A stretch of DNA of 64,000 nucleotides from Pseudomonas luteola NBRC 103146 (lineage in GTDB: Bacteria > Pseudomonadota > Gammaproteobacteria > Pseudomonadales > Pseudomonadaceae), in assembly GCF_002091675.1 (NCBI RefSeq), contig NZ_BDAE01000005.1:1-64000 (forward strand), given 5' to 3'. The position numbers were made by a program, and so were the translations under genes. Every line of letters begins with the position of its first letter. Position 1 is the first letter of the stretch. Below, piece after piece: positions 1-10,149 of this stretch. Below the pieces are notes generated by a model. It did not search any database. It saw only the letters and a program-made list of their open reading frames with translations, and had not been told where the DNA came from.

Positions 1-35
1 AGCAGGAAATAAAAACGATGGGCTATTCCCGACCT

Positions 36-66
36 TAAAAGAGGCAGGTTGTACCAATGCCTGCCC
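36..66 (-). terminator. Rho-independent terminator downstream of dctD
   Basis: Read on the minus strand, GGCAGG pairs with CCTGCC across a 10-base loop and is followed by TCTTTTA. It sits about 35 bases past the dctD stop codon, so it most likely ends the dctBD transcript. The stem is short (6-7 bp), so efficiency is uncertain. Confidence 0.6.
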
Positions 67-98
67 TTAGATACTTAAAAAGTCCTGAAGCCTATAGG

Positions 99-1517
99 CT
101 AAGAACCCTGCTCAATATCTTCGCTTGCTCCACCGTTGAAATGTAGGCCATGCTTTTTCAACTTGTCTGAAAGCGTTTTGCGTGGCAGCCCCAGCGCTTC
201 CGCCATGCTGCGCAATGAGCCATGTGATTGGTTTAACTCCTGCACAAGTAGCGCCCGCTCGAATGACTCCACCTGCTCGCTCAGGTTGCCGGTCAAGCCT
301 GACATTTCCATAACATGAGCGGACGGAGCTGCAGAGCTATGAGCATCATGGTTGTCCAAAGCGAGCTCTAGTCCCAATGCAAACCGTTCTGCTGCATTTT
401 GTAGTTCCCGGACGTTTCCAGGCCAGCGGTGTCCCATAAGAGCAGCACGCTGTGAGCCATCCAGCTCCCGTAAGGGTAAATGATGCCGCGCTGCGGCTGC
501 TTCGGTGAAGTGACGGAAGAGTGTCAGGATATCTTCGCTTCGCTCACGAAGGGGCGGGATCTTCAGACTGGCAACGTTTAAGCGGTAATAAAGGTCGGCT
601 CGAAAGCGGCCTTGGTCTGCCGCTTGTCTCAGGTCTTCTTTGGTTGCAGCTATTACTCGAATATCTAATGGTATCTGCTGGTTGGAACCAACTCTTTCTA
701 CGACGCGCTCTTGAAGCAGCCGCAATAGCTTGACCTGAACATCCAGACTCATGCTTTCAATTTCATCCAGAAAGACAGTTCCGCCGTTAGCGTACTCGAA
801 CTTCCCGATGCGTCGTTTTTGGGCACCTGTGAATGCGCCTTGCTCATGGCCGAAAAGTTCACTCTCGACCACCGACTCGGCCAGTGCGCCAGCATTAATA
901 GCGACAAAGGGCCCGCCTTTTCGTGTAGAAAGATCATGCAGTGCCCGGGCAACAACCTCTTTGCCTGCTCCTGTCTCTCCTAGAATGAGTACATCAGCAT
1001 GAGTAGATGCCAGCGCGCCGATTTGGTCACGTAAGCGGCTCATGCTAGGTGCTTGGCCAATCAGCCGGGTCTGCAATTCCTTGCGTTCAGCCAGTGCCAG
1101 CCTAAGGCTGCGGTTCTCAAGGACAAGGCGACGAACTTCCAGTGCACGACGTACGCTATCAAGCAGAGCATCGTTCGCAAAAGGCTTCTCTAGAAAATCA
1201 TAGGCGCCTGCCCGCATGGCCTGAACAGCCAATGGAACATCGCCGTGCCCCGTAATCAATACGACAGGCAGATCAGCGTCCTGGTTATGCAATTGCTCTA
1301 GGAGCTCAATACCGTCGATACCAGGCATGCGGATATCACTGACTACAACGCCTGGCCATTCACGTACAAGTTGCACGTCCAGCGTACGCGCATCTGCAAG
1401 CGCTATAACGTTAAGCCCTGCTAGGTCTAGTGTCTGACTTAAGGCCTGACGAAGGTGAGGGTCGTCGTCGATCAAAAGCACTTGGCTATTGGTATCGAAA
1501 GGCAGAGGAGACGTCAT
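99..1517 (-). CDS. dctD: C4-dicarboxylate transport sigma-54 response regulator DctD
   Basis: NtrC-family activator of 472 residues. An N-terminal receiver domain has the acidic pocket DDD (18-20), the phospho-acceptor Asp61 in SDIRMPG and a conserved Lys near 111. The central AAA+ domain has Walker A GETGAGKE (180-187), the sigma-54 contact motif GAFTGA (227-232) and Walker B near 249-252. The C-terminal Fis-type helix-turn-helix ends in RKTLSDKLKKHGL. The family activates RpoN-dependent genes for uptake of succinate, fumarate and malate. The gene lies 86 bp downstream of the dctB-like kinase on the same strand, which supports DctD over other NtrC-type regulators. The target transporter genes are not in the window. 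Confidence 0.9.
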   Translation of the reverse strand: MTSPLPFDTNSQVLLIDDDPHLRQALSQTLDLAGLNVIALADARTLDVQLVREWPGVVVSDIRMPGIDGIELLEQLHNQDADLPVVLITGHGDVPLAVQAMRAGAYDFLEKPFANDALLDSVRRALEVRRLVLENRSLRLALAERKELQTRLIGQAPSMSRLRDQIGALASTHADVLILGETGAGKEVVARALHDLSTRKGGPFVAINAGALAESVVESELFGHEQGAFTGAQKRRIGKFEYANGGTVFLDEIESMSLDVQVKLLRLLQERVVERVGSNQQIPLDIRVIAATKEDLRQAADQGRFRADLYYRLNVASLKIPPLRERSEDILTLFRHFTEAAAARHHLPLRELDGSQRAALMGHRWPGNVRELQNAAERFALGLELALDNHDAHSSAAPSAHVMEMSGLTGNLSEQVESFERALLVQELNQSHGSLRSMAEALGLPRKTLSDKLKKHGLHFNGGASEDIEQGS

Positions 1518-1603
1518 GAGTAATTTAAAACCTGATCATCATTAAGCATGAATGAAGTATTGTTGTCGTCATAAGTTTTGCATAAGCCGAGCGATCCGAG
1601 CGA

Positions 1604-3403
1604 TCAACCACGCATTTCCTCTTGCGGTACTGATGCTACGCCAGGCTTGCCGTGTAATAAGAACAGGCGAACCTCGGCACCGCCTTCCATATGATTGGAC
1701 AGGTGCAGGCGTCCGCCTAATGCGCGAAGTAATGTATCGCAGATCGCAAGACCCAGCCCAAGCCCCTGGGTAGTCGCCTTTGTTGTGAAAAACGGCTCAT
1801 GTGCTCTAGCCAGTGCTTCAGCAGAAAAGCCTGGGCCATTGTCGCGGATAATCAGTGTCACGCCTTTCTCATCCTGACTGGCAATCAACCAAAGTCGACG
1901 AGGCGGCCCTTTTTCTATCAACGCATCCAGAGCATTAGTGAGCAGGTTGTTGATAATCTGGCGCAGCCGTGTTTCACCTGCTTGCACCCATAATGGAGCG
2001 TCAGGCAAATCCCTAATCAGCTCGACGTTCATGGCCCGCCGACGGGCTGCCAGTAATGCTAACGAGTCTTCCAGCGCTGCTTGTAGCGCAACGCTTTCTG
2101 GTGCTCTTCGTGCACCACGAGCATACGCCTTGAGGTGAGAGATGATATTGGCCATGCGCGTCGTCAATTCACCAATCAGCTTCAGATTGCCACGGGCGTC
2201 ATCCACTCGACTATGATCCAACAAGACCGCTGCGTTTTCGGCATAGCTGCGAATGGCCGCCAGCGGCTGGTTCAGCTCATGGCTGATGCTGGCTGACATG
2301 GTGCCCAGAGCAGACAGCTTTCCCGCTTGTACGACCTCGTCCTGTGCTCGCATAAGTTCACGCTGGGCCTGCTCGCGATCATGTACCTCCTGTTGCAGGC
2401 GTTGGTTTAGCGTCTGCAAGTCCTGAGTACGCTCCTGTACGCTCAACTCCAGATCGCGCTTAGCGCGGGCATCCAATGCGATTCGCTCGAGATAGTGCCG
2501 ACGCCTTAAGGTCATGACGGCCAACAGAAGCAGCAGGGCTAATAGTGTCGCCCCTCCGATGTATAGAACGCTACGTACCTGACGTTCAAGCAAATCACGG
2601 GGAGCCAGGATTCGTGCTGTCCAGCCAATTTCATCTAGAAAGCGCTGTTGGATTAGCCACTGGTTATCACTAATTTCCAAGGGTTCGAGTGAGCCCCTGG
2701 GGTAAGGCAGATTGCGTGCGATAACGTCACGTTGTTCATCATTCAACGGGCGGCTGGCTCGAAAGCGCCACTCATTGCGGGAGGTCAGGATCACTACACC
2801 AAAGCTGTCAGTGACCAGGAGTTGTTCAGGCGTTCGTCCCCAGAGCTTTTCAGGGCCATCCAGGTCTACTTTGACGACCACGACTCCGATGACGTTTCCA
2901 CCATCATGTACGGGCGCTGCGAAATAGTAGCCTCGTTTACCGGATGTGGTTCCAAGTCCAAAGAAACGACCGGATTTGTTCTGCATTGCTTCCTGATAAT
3001 ACGGACGGAAAGAAAAATCACGCCCAACAAAGCTGTCCGGCTCATTCCAGTTCGATGTGGCTTGGCAGTATCCGTCGGCTCGCATCAGGTAAATCACGTC
3101 TGCCCCGGTACGCTGCCGAATCCGCTCCAGTAACTGATTAGCTGATCTTTGCGTATCTGCATCGACCGGATCATGCAGCGAGGCGCGAAGCGCGGGCATA
3201 TCGCCCAGCAGATCCGGTAAGACTTCATAGCGCCGAAGCGTACCCAATAGGTTCGCTACGTAGAGATCCAGCGTTTGTCGGTTCTGCTCAGCCAATTGCT
3301 GGCTGTAGTATCTGTGAGCCGCGTAATGCAAGGGCCAAAGCAAGGGCGCAAGAAGAAGGGCCAATACAGCCAGGGTACGCCAACGAGGGCGGTTGGGAAG
3401 CAT
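1604..3403 (-). CDS. dctB: C4-dicarboxylate sensor histidine kinase DctB
   Basis: Membrane histidine kinase of 599 residues. A transmembrane helix near residues 10-30 and a second near 278-298 flank a periplasmic sensor region of about 250 residues, as in the double-Cache DctB sensor. A coiled-coil linker follows. The H-box is SISHELNQPLAAIRSYAENA, and the N-box (NLLTNALDAL), G1 (DNGPGF) and G2 (GLGLGLAI) are all present, so the kinase should be active. It would phosphorylate the DctD regulator encoded directly downstream. DctB is known to sense external dicarboxylates together with the transporter. The start has only a weak GTGAGC-type ribosome site. Confidence 0.88.
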   Translation of the reverse strand: MLPNRPRWRTLAVLALLLAPLLWPLHYAAHRYYSQQLAEQNRQTLDLYVANLLGTLRRYEVLPDLLGDMPALRASLHDPVDADTQRSANQLLERIRQRTGADVIYLMRADGYCQATSNWNEPDSFVGRDFSFRPYYQEAMQNKSGRFFGLGTTSGKRGYYFAAPVHDGGNVIGVVVVKVDLDGPEKLWGRTPEQLLVTDSFGVVILTSRNEWRFRASRPLNDEQRDVIARNLPYPRGSLEPLEISDNQWLIQQRFLDEIGWTARILAPRDLLERQVRSVLYIGGATLLALLLLLAVMTLRRRHYLERIALDARAKRDLELSVQERTQDLQTLNQRLQQEVHDREQAQRELMRAQDEVVQAGKLSALGTMSASISHELNQPLAAIRSYAENAAVLLDHSRVDDARGNLKLIGELTTRMANIISHLKAYARGARRAPESVALQAALEDSLALLAARRRAMNVELIRDLPDAPLWVQAGETRLRQIINNLLTNALDALIEKGPPRRLWLIASQDEKGVTLIIRDNGPGFSAEALARAHEPFFTTKATTQGLGLGLAICDTLLRALGGRLHLSNHMEGGAEVRLFLLHGKPGVASVPQEEMRG

Positions 3404-3611
3404 AAATATTGCTCACACTCACGGTGTAATAATGGCTCCTATTATGCGCTGGCCCATGGTGTCGATACAGGACTTCGCTGCCAGCCGAACGATCAGCAAA
3501 TATAGAAGATAGGGAGAATGATTGATTATGACTTCAGTTATATCGTACGGCGCGCCCGCCGCGGAATAGCCGCGCCGCTCATGGATAATTCAGGTTAAGA
3601 ACTGCCTGGCT

Positions 3612-5228
3612 TTATCCTTTCTGTCGCTGTAACCGTTCCAATCGCCGCCATTGTCCCTGATCCTTCACAAAAGTCACAACGCGATTATCCTTCTCGGTAA
3701 TGGTTGCCTTGGTGTACTCAGGCAAGTCGACCTGAAAATCTCTGCCTTCCAGATAAACCCCACCACAATTGCTCGGGTCATTGCGAAAGTCTGCTGGCTG
3801 CGGTCGCAACTCATAAATACCCCGATGAAAGAGCAGGTTTGCATAGCCGCGAACGCTCATGTCAGTAGATAGCACTGCACATTTAACATTCAGCTCCTGC
3901 TCGACCAGCGATGCCAGCTGCTTGTTTTGCTCATCAATCTGGGGCCAGGTCGCGTAAGTGGTAATGTCCTTCTTATACGTCATGCAGCCTTGTATTGCTG
4001 CCAGGGTGATCAGACCTGCCAATACGGTTCTGCCTTTGGTCCTGAAGTAAAGCAAGGACAACCCAATCAGCAGTGCTGCCGGGAAGATGAACTTCAAACG
4101 GTCAAATGAAAACTGCGTGGCATGCTGAAGCATGATCAGGTTTTCCAGTAGCGGTACGCTGGCCGCGATGAGAACCACCAGCGTAATCGATAATGCTCTG
4201 TTTGACGTACTCTGGCTTTTCTTCAGCCAGATGAGTCCCGCCGCTGTTATCAGCATGGCTGCGATGAAATAGCCATATGAGAGCACATAGGCATGCAGCA
4301 GATCGGACAAGCTGCCGGCACCCGCGCTACGGGCCAGGAAGCGTCTGGCGAAGGCTTTGAGTGTGGGCAGCAAACCGGCAGCAAGGCTGTAATGCAGGAT
4401 AGTGATAACGCCTGCCAGGATGGTGGCTATACAGATTTTCTTGGATAGCCACCGTGAGCCCTCGATTCTCAGGGTGTTTACCCAAAGAATGCAGAACAGC
4501 CCGAAATTGAAGAAGTATCCTGTCCATTCGGTTAATGCGCCGAAGAAGGCCAGCGCACAAAGCGCCCAGGCGTAGCGCTGACGACTCTGTATATCGGTCA
4601 CTGAACAGTACTTGAACAAGACAAACAGCGAAGACAGCAGGATCAGCTGATAGAAGCTTTGTACCCAGTAGATAACGCCATGGGAAAGCAAAGCCTCACG
4701 GCTGAAAATACCAATTACGCAGCCCATGAGTGCGCCGGAGACTGCTGACCACGCGTTCAGACCATTGAAGCGAAGAACCTTGAACAAGAAGGTAAACAGC
4801 AGCAGCGTGATGACCGAGCCTAGGACAAAATTGAAAAAGGCCAAGCTTTCCAACGATATATTCTGGCCCGATACCTTCAGTGCAAAGTAGGGTGCCAGAA
4901 AGCCATAGGGCGTAAAACTGGTATAGACGTAATCACCTGTTCGTGTAGGAATGGTCGCGCCCCAGGCGATGTGCTTGTCCTTTTCTTCGCCTAGCGAAAT
5001 GGTGGGTAGATACCAATGGTGCGTGACATCGGACTCGTTTAACGCATTCAGAGTAATCAGGACATGGTAACTCGCTTCCAGGTTCTGGGAGCCTGTTACC
5101 TTCTCAAAATCATGTAGCCTGAAAAAAAGAGAGATGGCCAATAAGATACAGACGGCCACTATTCCTAAATAGAAAGATTTTTGCTCCGAATACGTGGCCG
5201 TTTCCAACGAATAACCCAAACTCTTCAT
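3612..5228 (-). CDS. Multi-pass membrane protein, GT-C glycosyltransferase-like, function unknown
   Basis: Protein of 538 residues with a first hydrophobic helix near residues 22-42 and many further membrane segments through the middle. It ends in a soluble tail of about 110 residues. This layout resembles polytopic GT-C-type sugar transferases or uncharacterised Pseudomonas membrane proteins. I see no diagnostic catalytic motif beyond an acidic residue in the first loop (RLHDFE). Base composition looks poorer in GC than the flanking genes, as is common for surface-polysaccharide genes acquired by transfer. It stands alone between dctB and a regulator gene. Start at ATG 5228; the region upstream lacks a strong ribosome site. 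The functional class is an inference from topology only. Confidence 0.6.
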   Translation of the reverse strand: MKSLGYSLETATYSEQKSFYLGIVAVCILLAISLFFRLHDFEKVTGSQNLEASYHVLITLNALNESDVTHHWYLPTISLGEEKDKHIAWGATIPTRTGDYVYTSFTPYGFLAPYFALKVSGQNISLESLAFFNFVLGSVITLLLFTFLFKVLRFNGLNAWSAVSGALMGCVIGIFSREALLSHGVIYWVQSFYQLILLSSLFVLFKYCSVTDIQSRQRYAWALCALAFFGALTEWTGYFFNFGLFCILWVNTLRIEGSRWLSKKICIATILAGVITILHYSLAAGLLPTLKAFARRFLARSAGAGSLSDLLHAYVLSYGYFIAAMLITAAGLIWLKKSQSTSNRALSITLVVLIAASVPLLENLIMLQHATQFSFDRLKFIFPAALLIGLSLLYFRTKGRTVLAGLITLAAIQGCMTYKKDITTYATWPQIDEQNKQLASLVEQELNVKCAVLSTDMSVRGYANLLFHRGIYELRPQPADFRNDPSNCGGVYLEGRDFQVDLPEYTKATITEKDNRVVTFVKDQGQWRRLERLQRQKG

Positions 5229-5650
5229 CTTTACCCCTTTGGCATAGCTGAAAGGTCTTCAAAAGCCGGGCGCAGATGAACAAGCGGAGATAGCCCGGCA
5301 GGTGGCAGGCATTCCATGCGTATGTCAGGACGGCAATATCAGCAGGCCATGAACGTCAGGCGGAAGACGCGTCTGGAGCGGGCGCTCCGATGGCTACGCA
5401 CACTGCTGTAAATCAGAATTTCTCTGACGAAGTGGCGGGTCGATCCTAGAAACAGTGACCCTGGTACAGATGGCACTAAACAATACAGACGATTTCAGAG
5501 CGCCATCCCGAAGTCTAGAAAGTAGCGGAGGGGCGTCAAGTTATAGTCGAGGGTTGGGTATCTCTATGTTTTGGATATTTGAACTTGACCATAAAATAGC
5601 CAAACTTATGCATCAAATTTGGGAAATAGGGTAGAAACTACCGGAGCCTC
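5229..5650. other. Intergenic region, 422 bp, nothing identified
   Basis: This gap lies between two minus-strand genes. It should hold the promoter of the membrane protein gene at 3612-5228 and the 3' end of the regulator transcript. The right half is AT-rich. I found no convincing terminator hairpin, small ORF with a ribosome site, or repeat. Confidence 0.5.
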
Positions 5651-6412
5651 TCATTTGCCTGATTTTTTCTTTTCGGCGGAGCGCTTGCTATAACGTTCGA
5701 ACAGCCCATAGCGCCATTGCCGCACTGCCAGGACGGTCGTAGTGCCAAAACGCTGCGTTATGGGCAGTCCTGCCTCTTCCTCACACAGGTTGTTGAATTC
5801 TCGCCCCAAGCGCTGAAGCTTTTGTTGCCACTGTGCATTTCCTGTTCGTGATAACAGGCCGTTGAAGACCAGAAGTTGCTCCGACTCCCCTTCGAAGCGT
5901 GAATGAAAGAAGTCCTTGGCGACTTGCTCCTGAAAAAATTGCTGGATCGGACCGCCCGGACGCCAGCGAAAATTTCGGCTGATCAACAGCTTGATGCGAT
6001 TGTTGGGCAGCAATTCGATAAGCTTCAAACGATCCAGCCGTACCAGTAATCGGGTGCATTCGGCGGCTGTCAGCTGATACTGCTCAATGATGTTGGTAAA
6101 GCTATAGCCGTTGATCACGCACACGGCTACAAGCAGAAGTAAGCCGTCGCTGGCAATCTCCTGTTCCTGAGCCTCGCTCAGTTCATCGGTTTGTCGCTGC
6201 TGCACGGACATGGCTTGCACGAGTTCGGTAATGTCCATGTCGATCACATTGCATACGAGTGACAAGCGCTGCAGGGTAAAGCTCTCCTCCGCAAACAGAC
6301 GCTTGACCGAGGCTTCGCTCAGGTCAAGTGCCGCTGCCACATCGGCATACGTCTTACCGTGTGCTTTGAGCTGTTTTTTCAGGGTTTCGATCAGGGAAGA
6401 AACTTGGGCCAT
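5651..6412 (-). CDS. XRE-type helix-turn-helix transcriptional regulator
   Basis: The N-terminal 65 residues form an XRE/Cro-type helix-turn-helix (TYADVAAALDLSEASVKRLF). The rest has no domain I can name but contains hydrophobic helices and a basic lysine-rich tail (SAEKKKSGK). I place the start at MAQVSSL (ATG at 6410-6412); an in-frame ATG at 6448 would add 12 unlikely residues. Neither has a clear Shine-Dalgarno. The gene is divergent from the phospholipid-recycling fusion gene at 6566, so it may regulate that gene, itself, or both. Proteins of this layout are widespread in Pseudomonas without assigned function. Confidence 0.75.
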   Translation of the reverse strand: MAQVSSLIETLKKQLKAHGKTYADVAAALDLSEASVKRLFAEESFTLQRLSLVCNVIDMDITELVQAMSVQQRQTDELSEAQEQEIASDGLLLLVAVCVINGYSFTNIIEQYQLTAAECTRLLVRLDRLKLIELLPNNRIKLLISRNFRWRPGGPIQQFFQEQVAKDFFHSRFEGESEQLLVFNGLLSRTGNAQWQQKLQRLGREFNNLCEEEAGLPITQRFGTTTVLAVRQWRYGLFERYSKRSAEKKKSGK

Positions 6413-6565
6413 CTCGGCATCTCGAAAGGAAAAGGTAATGGCGACCAAAAGTATCGAAAACTAATACCTAAGACATCTGTTAACGCTACGTTTTGTATTT
6501 TAGTTGTGGATTTTGAAGGGCCCCGGCAGTCTGCCTGCACTTCCATCCCGCTCCAGAGGCTTGTT

Positions 6566-9500
6566 ATGGACAAACTGCACCGACTATCGGGCGCCTGGCC
6601 TTATCTGATCGCGATCTTTCTGAACGCATTCGTCGATCTGGGCCATAAGATCATCATTCAGAATACCGTCTTCAAAATCTATGACGGCTCTACTCAGATT
6701 GTGCTGACGGCCTTGGTCAATGGGCTGATGCTTCTGCCTTTCATTCTCTTATTCAGCCCTTCCGGTTATGTGGCTGATACCTTTCGCAAGCTATCCGTCA
6801 TGCGGCTATCAGCCTGGGCGGCTGTCGGGATTACCGGACTGATTACCTGGTCGTACTATGCCGGCTGGTTCTGGCTGGCGTTTGCCATGACGCTGCTGCT
6901 TGCTGTACAGGCCACTTTTTACTCACCAGCCAAGTACGGCTATATCAAGACCCTGTTTGGAAAGGCGCGGCTCGCTGAGGCCAATGGCCTGGTTCAGGCT
7001 GTTTCGATCGTAGCGATACTGGCTGGTACGTTTGTCTTTACCGCGCTTTTTGAAGGCAGCCTTTCTGCTGAGTCGAAAACAGCTGACGAGATGCTGCGGG
7101 ATATCGCCCCGCTCGGATGGCTTCTGGTAATCAATAGCGTGATTGAGCTGGCGCTGTTGTACTGCTTGCCTGGCAAGGAAGTACCCGCCTCCAGCCGACC
7201 CTTTAACTGGCAGGATTACATCCATGGTCGTGCGGCTGTAGCAAACCTGCAAACGGTCAAGGCGCAATCGGTTATTCGCCTAGCCATTGTTGGGCTGGCA
7301 ACATTCTGGTCGGTTGGGCAGGTCATGCTGGCAGCCTTTCCGTCCTACGCCAAGGACAGTCTGGGCGTCAGTAATACTCTGGTCGTCCAGGGCATCCTGG
7401 CCTGCAGCGGTATCGGCATTGCGCTGGGTTCGGCGTTGGCAAGCAGCCTGTCGCGCAATCGCATCGAGACTGGCCTTGTTCCGCTGGGGGCGTTGGGTAT
7501 CGCCGTGGGGCTGGGCGGTTTGCTGCTGCTAGATTCACCGCTCTCTCATGCGCTCAACTTTGTTTTCATCGGTGTGATGGGCGGCCTGTTCATCGTGCCG
7601 CTCAACGCGCTGATTCAATTCCACGCGCCTGAAAAGGAATTGGGAACAGTACTTGCCGCTAGCAACTGGATACAGAACCTATCCATGCTAGGCTTTCTGA
7701 TCCTGACGGCAGTTTTTGCACTGCTAGGCGTCGATAGTCGCTATCTGCTGGGCCTGATTGCTCTGGTTGCGTTGATAGGTGGCGCTTACACGGTAGGCAA
7801 GCTGCCGCAGAGTCTGGTCCGCTTTCTGCTCAGCTTCTTCATGACCCGTCATTACAAAGTGGAGGTGCATGGCCTGCAAAACCTGCCGGCACAGGGCGGT
7901 GTATTGTTGCTGGGTAACCACATCAGTTGGGTCGATTGGGCGATTGTGCAGATTGCCTGCCCACGGCCTGTTCGCTTCGTGATGCTCAAGGACATCTACA
8001 ACCTGTGGTTCATGCGATGGTTCTTCAAGTCTTTAGGCTGTATTCCGATTCAGCCGGGTGCCGGTGCTGCCCAGGCGTTGGATCAGGTAGCAGAATTGCT
8101 CAATGCTGGCGAGGTGGTCTGCCTGTTTCCTGAGGGAGCCATCAGCCGCAACGGTCAGCTGGGTGAATTTCGGAAGGGCTATGAGCGCGCATGTGAAAAG
8201 GCCAATGCAGATGTACTGATCGTACCGTTCTATTTGCGTGGGTTGTGGGGTAGTCAGTTCTCGCGCTCATCCAGCAAGCTGAAGGAACTGCGCGACTCAC
8301 CGTTGCACCGTTCTGTAGTCGTCGCCTTTGGCAAGACCTTGCCCAAAGACACGCCTGCCGATGTTCTCAAGCGACGGATATTCGACCAGACCATTCGCTC
8401 CTGGCAGATCTATATGGAAGACCTGCCAACCCTGGCCGATGCCTGGATCGAAACCGTCAAGCGTCACAGCGGGCAGTTGGCGATTGCCGACAGCCTCGGC
8501 AAGCCAATGAAGGCGGCTCAGGCGCTTGCCGCCAGCAGTGCCATGGCGCGTCGTATCACCAAGCTCAGCCCAGAGCAGAACGTAGGGCTGTTGCTACCGA
8601 CCAGTGCCGGTGGTGTGCTGGCCAATATGGCAACCCTGCTGGCTGGCAAGACGCTGGTCAATCTCAACTATACAGCGAGTCAAGAGGCCCTCCGTTCAGC
8701 ACTGGAGCAGGCCGGGATACAAACGGTCTATAGCTCCAAGCGTTTCGTCGAAAAGCTTGAACAGCGAGGGTTGCCGGTCAAGGCTGTACTGGAAGGGCGG
8801 CGTGTTGTCTATCTGGAAGATATGCGACAGGAGTTCAGCAAGACCGAGCTTGCGGCAACCTGGCTGGCGATCCGCCTGTTGCCTGCCTGGATGCTGCGGC
8901 CGCTACTCAGTCGAGCGCACAATCCTGAGGCAACCGCGGCCATTCTGTTCTCCAGTGGCAGTGAGGGTGCGCCTAAGGGGGTCATGCTCAGTCACCGTAA
9001 TATCATGGCGAACCTGAAGCAGACATCCGATGTGCTCAATACTGAGAATGACGACGTTGTCATGGCCTCGCTGCCGCTGTTCCATGCGTTTGGTTTGACG
9101 GTTACACAGTTCCTGCCATTGATCGAAGGACTGCCAATGGTCTGCCATGCGGACCCGACCGATGTCATGGGCATTGCCAAGGCTGTCACAACGTACCGTG
9201 CAACCATCATGTGTGGCACATCCACCTTCCTGCGGCTCTTTACCCGTAACCGCAAGGTGCACCCGCTTATGCTGGACAGCTTGCGCATCATCGTCGCAGG
9301 GGCCGAAAAGCTCAGTGATGATGTCCGCGAGTCCTTCAAACTCAAATTCAACAAGGAGATTTATGAGGGCTACGGTGCGACTGAAACGGCGCCTGTCGCC
9401 TCGGTCAACCTGCCGGACGCCATTGATGTAGCCTATATGCAGGTACAGTGCGGCGGTAAACAGGGCACAGTAGGGATGCCGTTACCTGGTACCAGTCTCA

Positions 9501-10042
9501 AGATCGTTGATCCAGAAAGCTTTGAAGAGTTACCTACAGGCCAAGAAGGCATGATTCTTATCGGCGGCCCTCAGGTCATGCAGGGCTACCTGAACAATCC
9601 TGCCAAGACAGCCAGTGCCATTCATGAGCTTGACGGCGTACGTTGGTACGTGACAGGCGATAAGGGACGACTGGATGAGGATGGCTTCCTGACCATCGTG
9701 GACCGGTATTCACGGTTTGCGAAAATCGGGGGCGAGATGGTTAGCCTGGGCTCTGTTGAACAGGCTCTCATCAAGCTGATCGACAACCCCGAAATCGAAG
9801 TCATGGCTGTCAATGTGCCGGATGCCAAGAAAGGCGAACGTATTGTGATTCTTCATGAGCAGCCTCTGGACACTGGTGCGCTGGAAAAGCGCATGCTTGA
9901 AGCAGGTTATAACCCGCTCATGGTGCCTTCTACCTGGATTCACGTGGATGCGCTGCCTAAGCTAGGCTCCGGCAAGGCAGATATTGCCTCGGCCAAAAAG
10001 CTTGCGCTGACTTCCGCCGTGGAGACCAGTGCTTCTGAGTAA
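6566..10042 (+). CDS. aas: Lysophospholipid transporter / acyltransferase / acyl-ACP synthetase fusion
   Basis: Single protein of 1158 residues with three parts. Residues 1 to about 410 form an MFS-type permease resembling LplT. About 430-630 is a PlsC-type acyltransferase with NHISWVDW (the HX4D catalytic motif) and FPEGAISRNG. About 660-1150 is an AMP-binding synthetase with FSSGSEGAPKG and the TGDKGRLDEDG region. In E. coli LplT flips lysophosphatidylethanolamine inward and the separate Aas re-acylates it; here all steps are on one chain. I chose ATG 6566 because AGAGG lies six bases upstream. Longer reading frames upstream overlap the divergent regulator. A terminator follows directly. 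Confidence 0.9.
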   Translation: MDKLHRLSGAWPYLIAIFLNAFVDLGHKIIIQNTVFKIYDGSTQIVLTALVNGLMLLPFILLFSPSGYVADTFRKLSVMRLSAWAAVGITGLITWSYYAGWFWLAFAMTLLLAVQATFYSPAKYGYIKTLFGKARLAEANGLVQAVSIVAILAGTFVFTALFEGSLSAESKTADEMLRDIAPLGWLLVINSVIELALLYCLPGKEVPASSRPFNWQDYIHGRAAVANLQTVKAQSVIRLAIVGLATFWSVGQVMLAAFPSYAKDSLGVSNTLVVQGILACSGIGIALGSALASSLSRNRIETGLVPLGALGIAVGLGGLLLLDSPLSHALNFVFIGVMGGLFIVPLNALIQFHAPEKELGTVLAASNWIQNLSMLGFLILTAVFALLGVDSRYLLGLIALVALIGGAYTVGKLPQSLVRFLLSFFMTRHYKVEVHGLQNLPAQGGVLLLGNHISWVDWAIVQIACPRPVRFVMLKDIYNLWFMRWFFKSLGCIPIQPGAGAAQALDQVAELLNAGEVVCLFPEGAISRNGQLGEFRKGYERACEKANADVLIVPFYLRGLWGSQFSRSSSKLKELRDSPLHRSVVVAFGKTLPKDTPADVLKRRIFDQTIRSWQIYMEDLPTLADAWIETVKRHSGQLAIADSLGKPMKAAQALAASSAMARRITKLSPEQNVGLLLPTSAGGVLANMATLLAGKTLVNLNYTASQEALRSALEQAGIQTVYSSKRFVEKLEQRGLPVKAVLEGRRVVYLEDMRQEFSKTELAATWLAIRLLPAWMLRPLLSRAHNPEATAAILFSSGSEGAPKGVMLSHRNIMANLKQTSDVLNTENDDVVMASLPLFHAFGLTVTQFLPLIEGLPMVCHADPTDVMGIAKAVTTYRATIMCGTSTFLRLFTRNRKVHPLMLDSLRIIVAGAEKLSDDVRESFKLKFNKEIYEGYGATETAPVASVNLPDAIDVAYMQVQCGGKQGTVGMPLPGTSLKIVDPESFEELPTGQEGMILIGGPQVMQGYLNNPAKTASAIHELDGVRWYVTGDKGRLDEDGFLTIVDRYSRFAKIGGEMVSLGSVEQALIKLIDNPEIEVMAVNVPDAKKGERIVILHEQPLDTGALEKRMLEAGYNPLMVPSTWIHVDALPKLGSGKADIASAKKLALTSAVETSASE

Positions 10043-10058
10043 GCTCCGCGTTAACGCT

Positions 10059-10090
10059 AAGGCCTGCTTATGCAGGCCTTTTGTATTTTA
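10059..10090 (+). terminator. Rho-independent terminator of aas
   Basis: A perfect 9-bp stem AAGGCCTGC/GCAGGCCTT with a four-base loop is followed by TTGTATTTT. It begins 17 bases after the aas stop codon. A strong intrinsic terminator. Confidence 0.9.
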
Positions 10091-10149
10091 GAGCCTAGAT
10101 AGCTGTCTATTAGGCTCTACATATTCGCCCGACATCATGAGAGCTGTTG

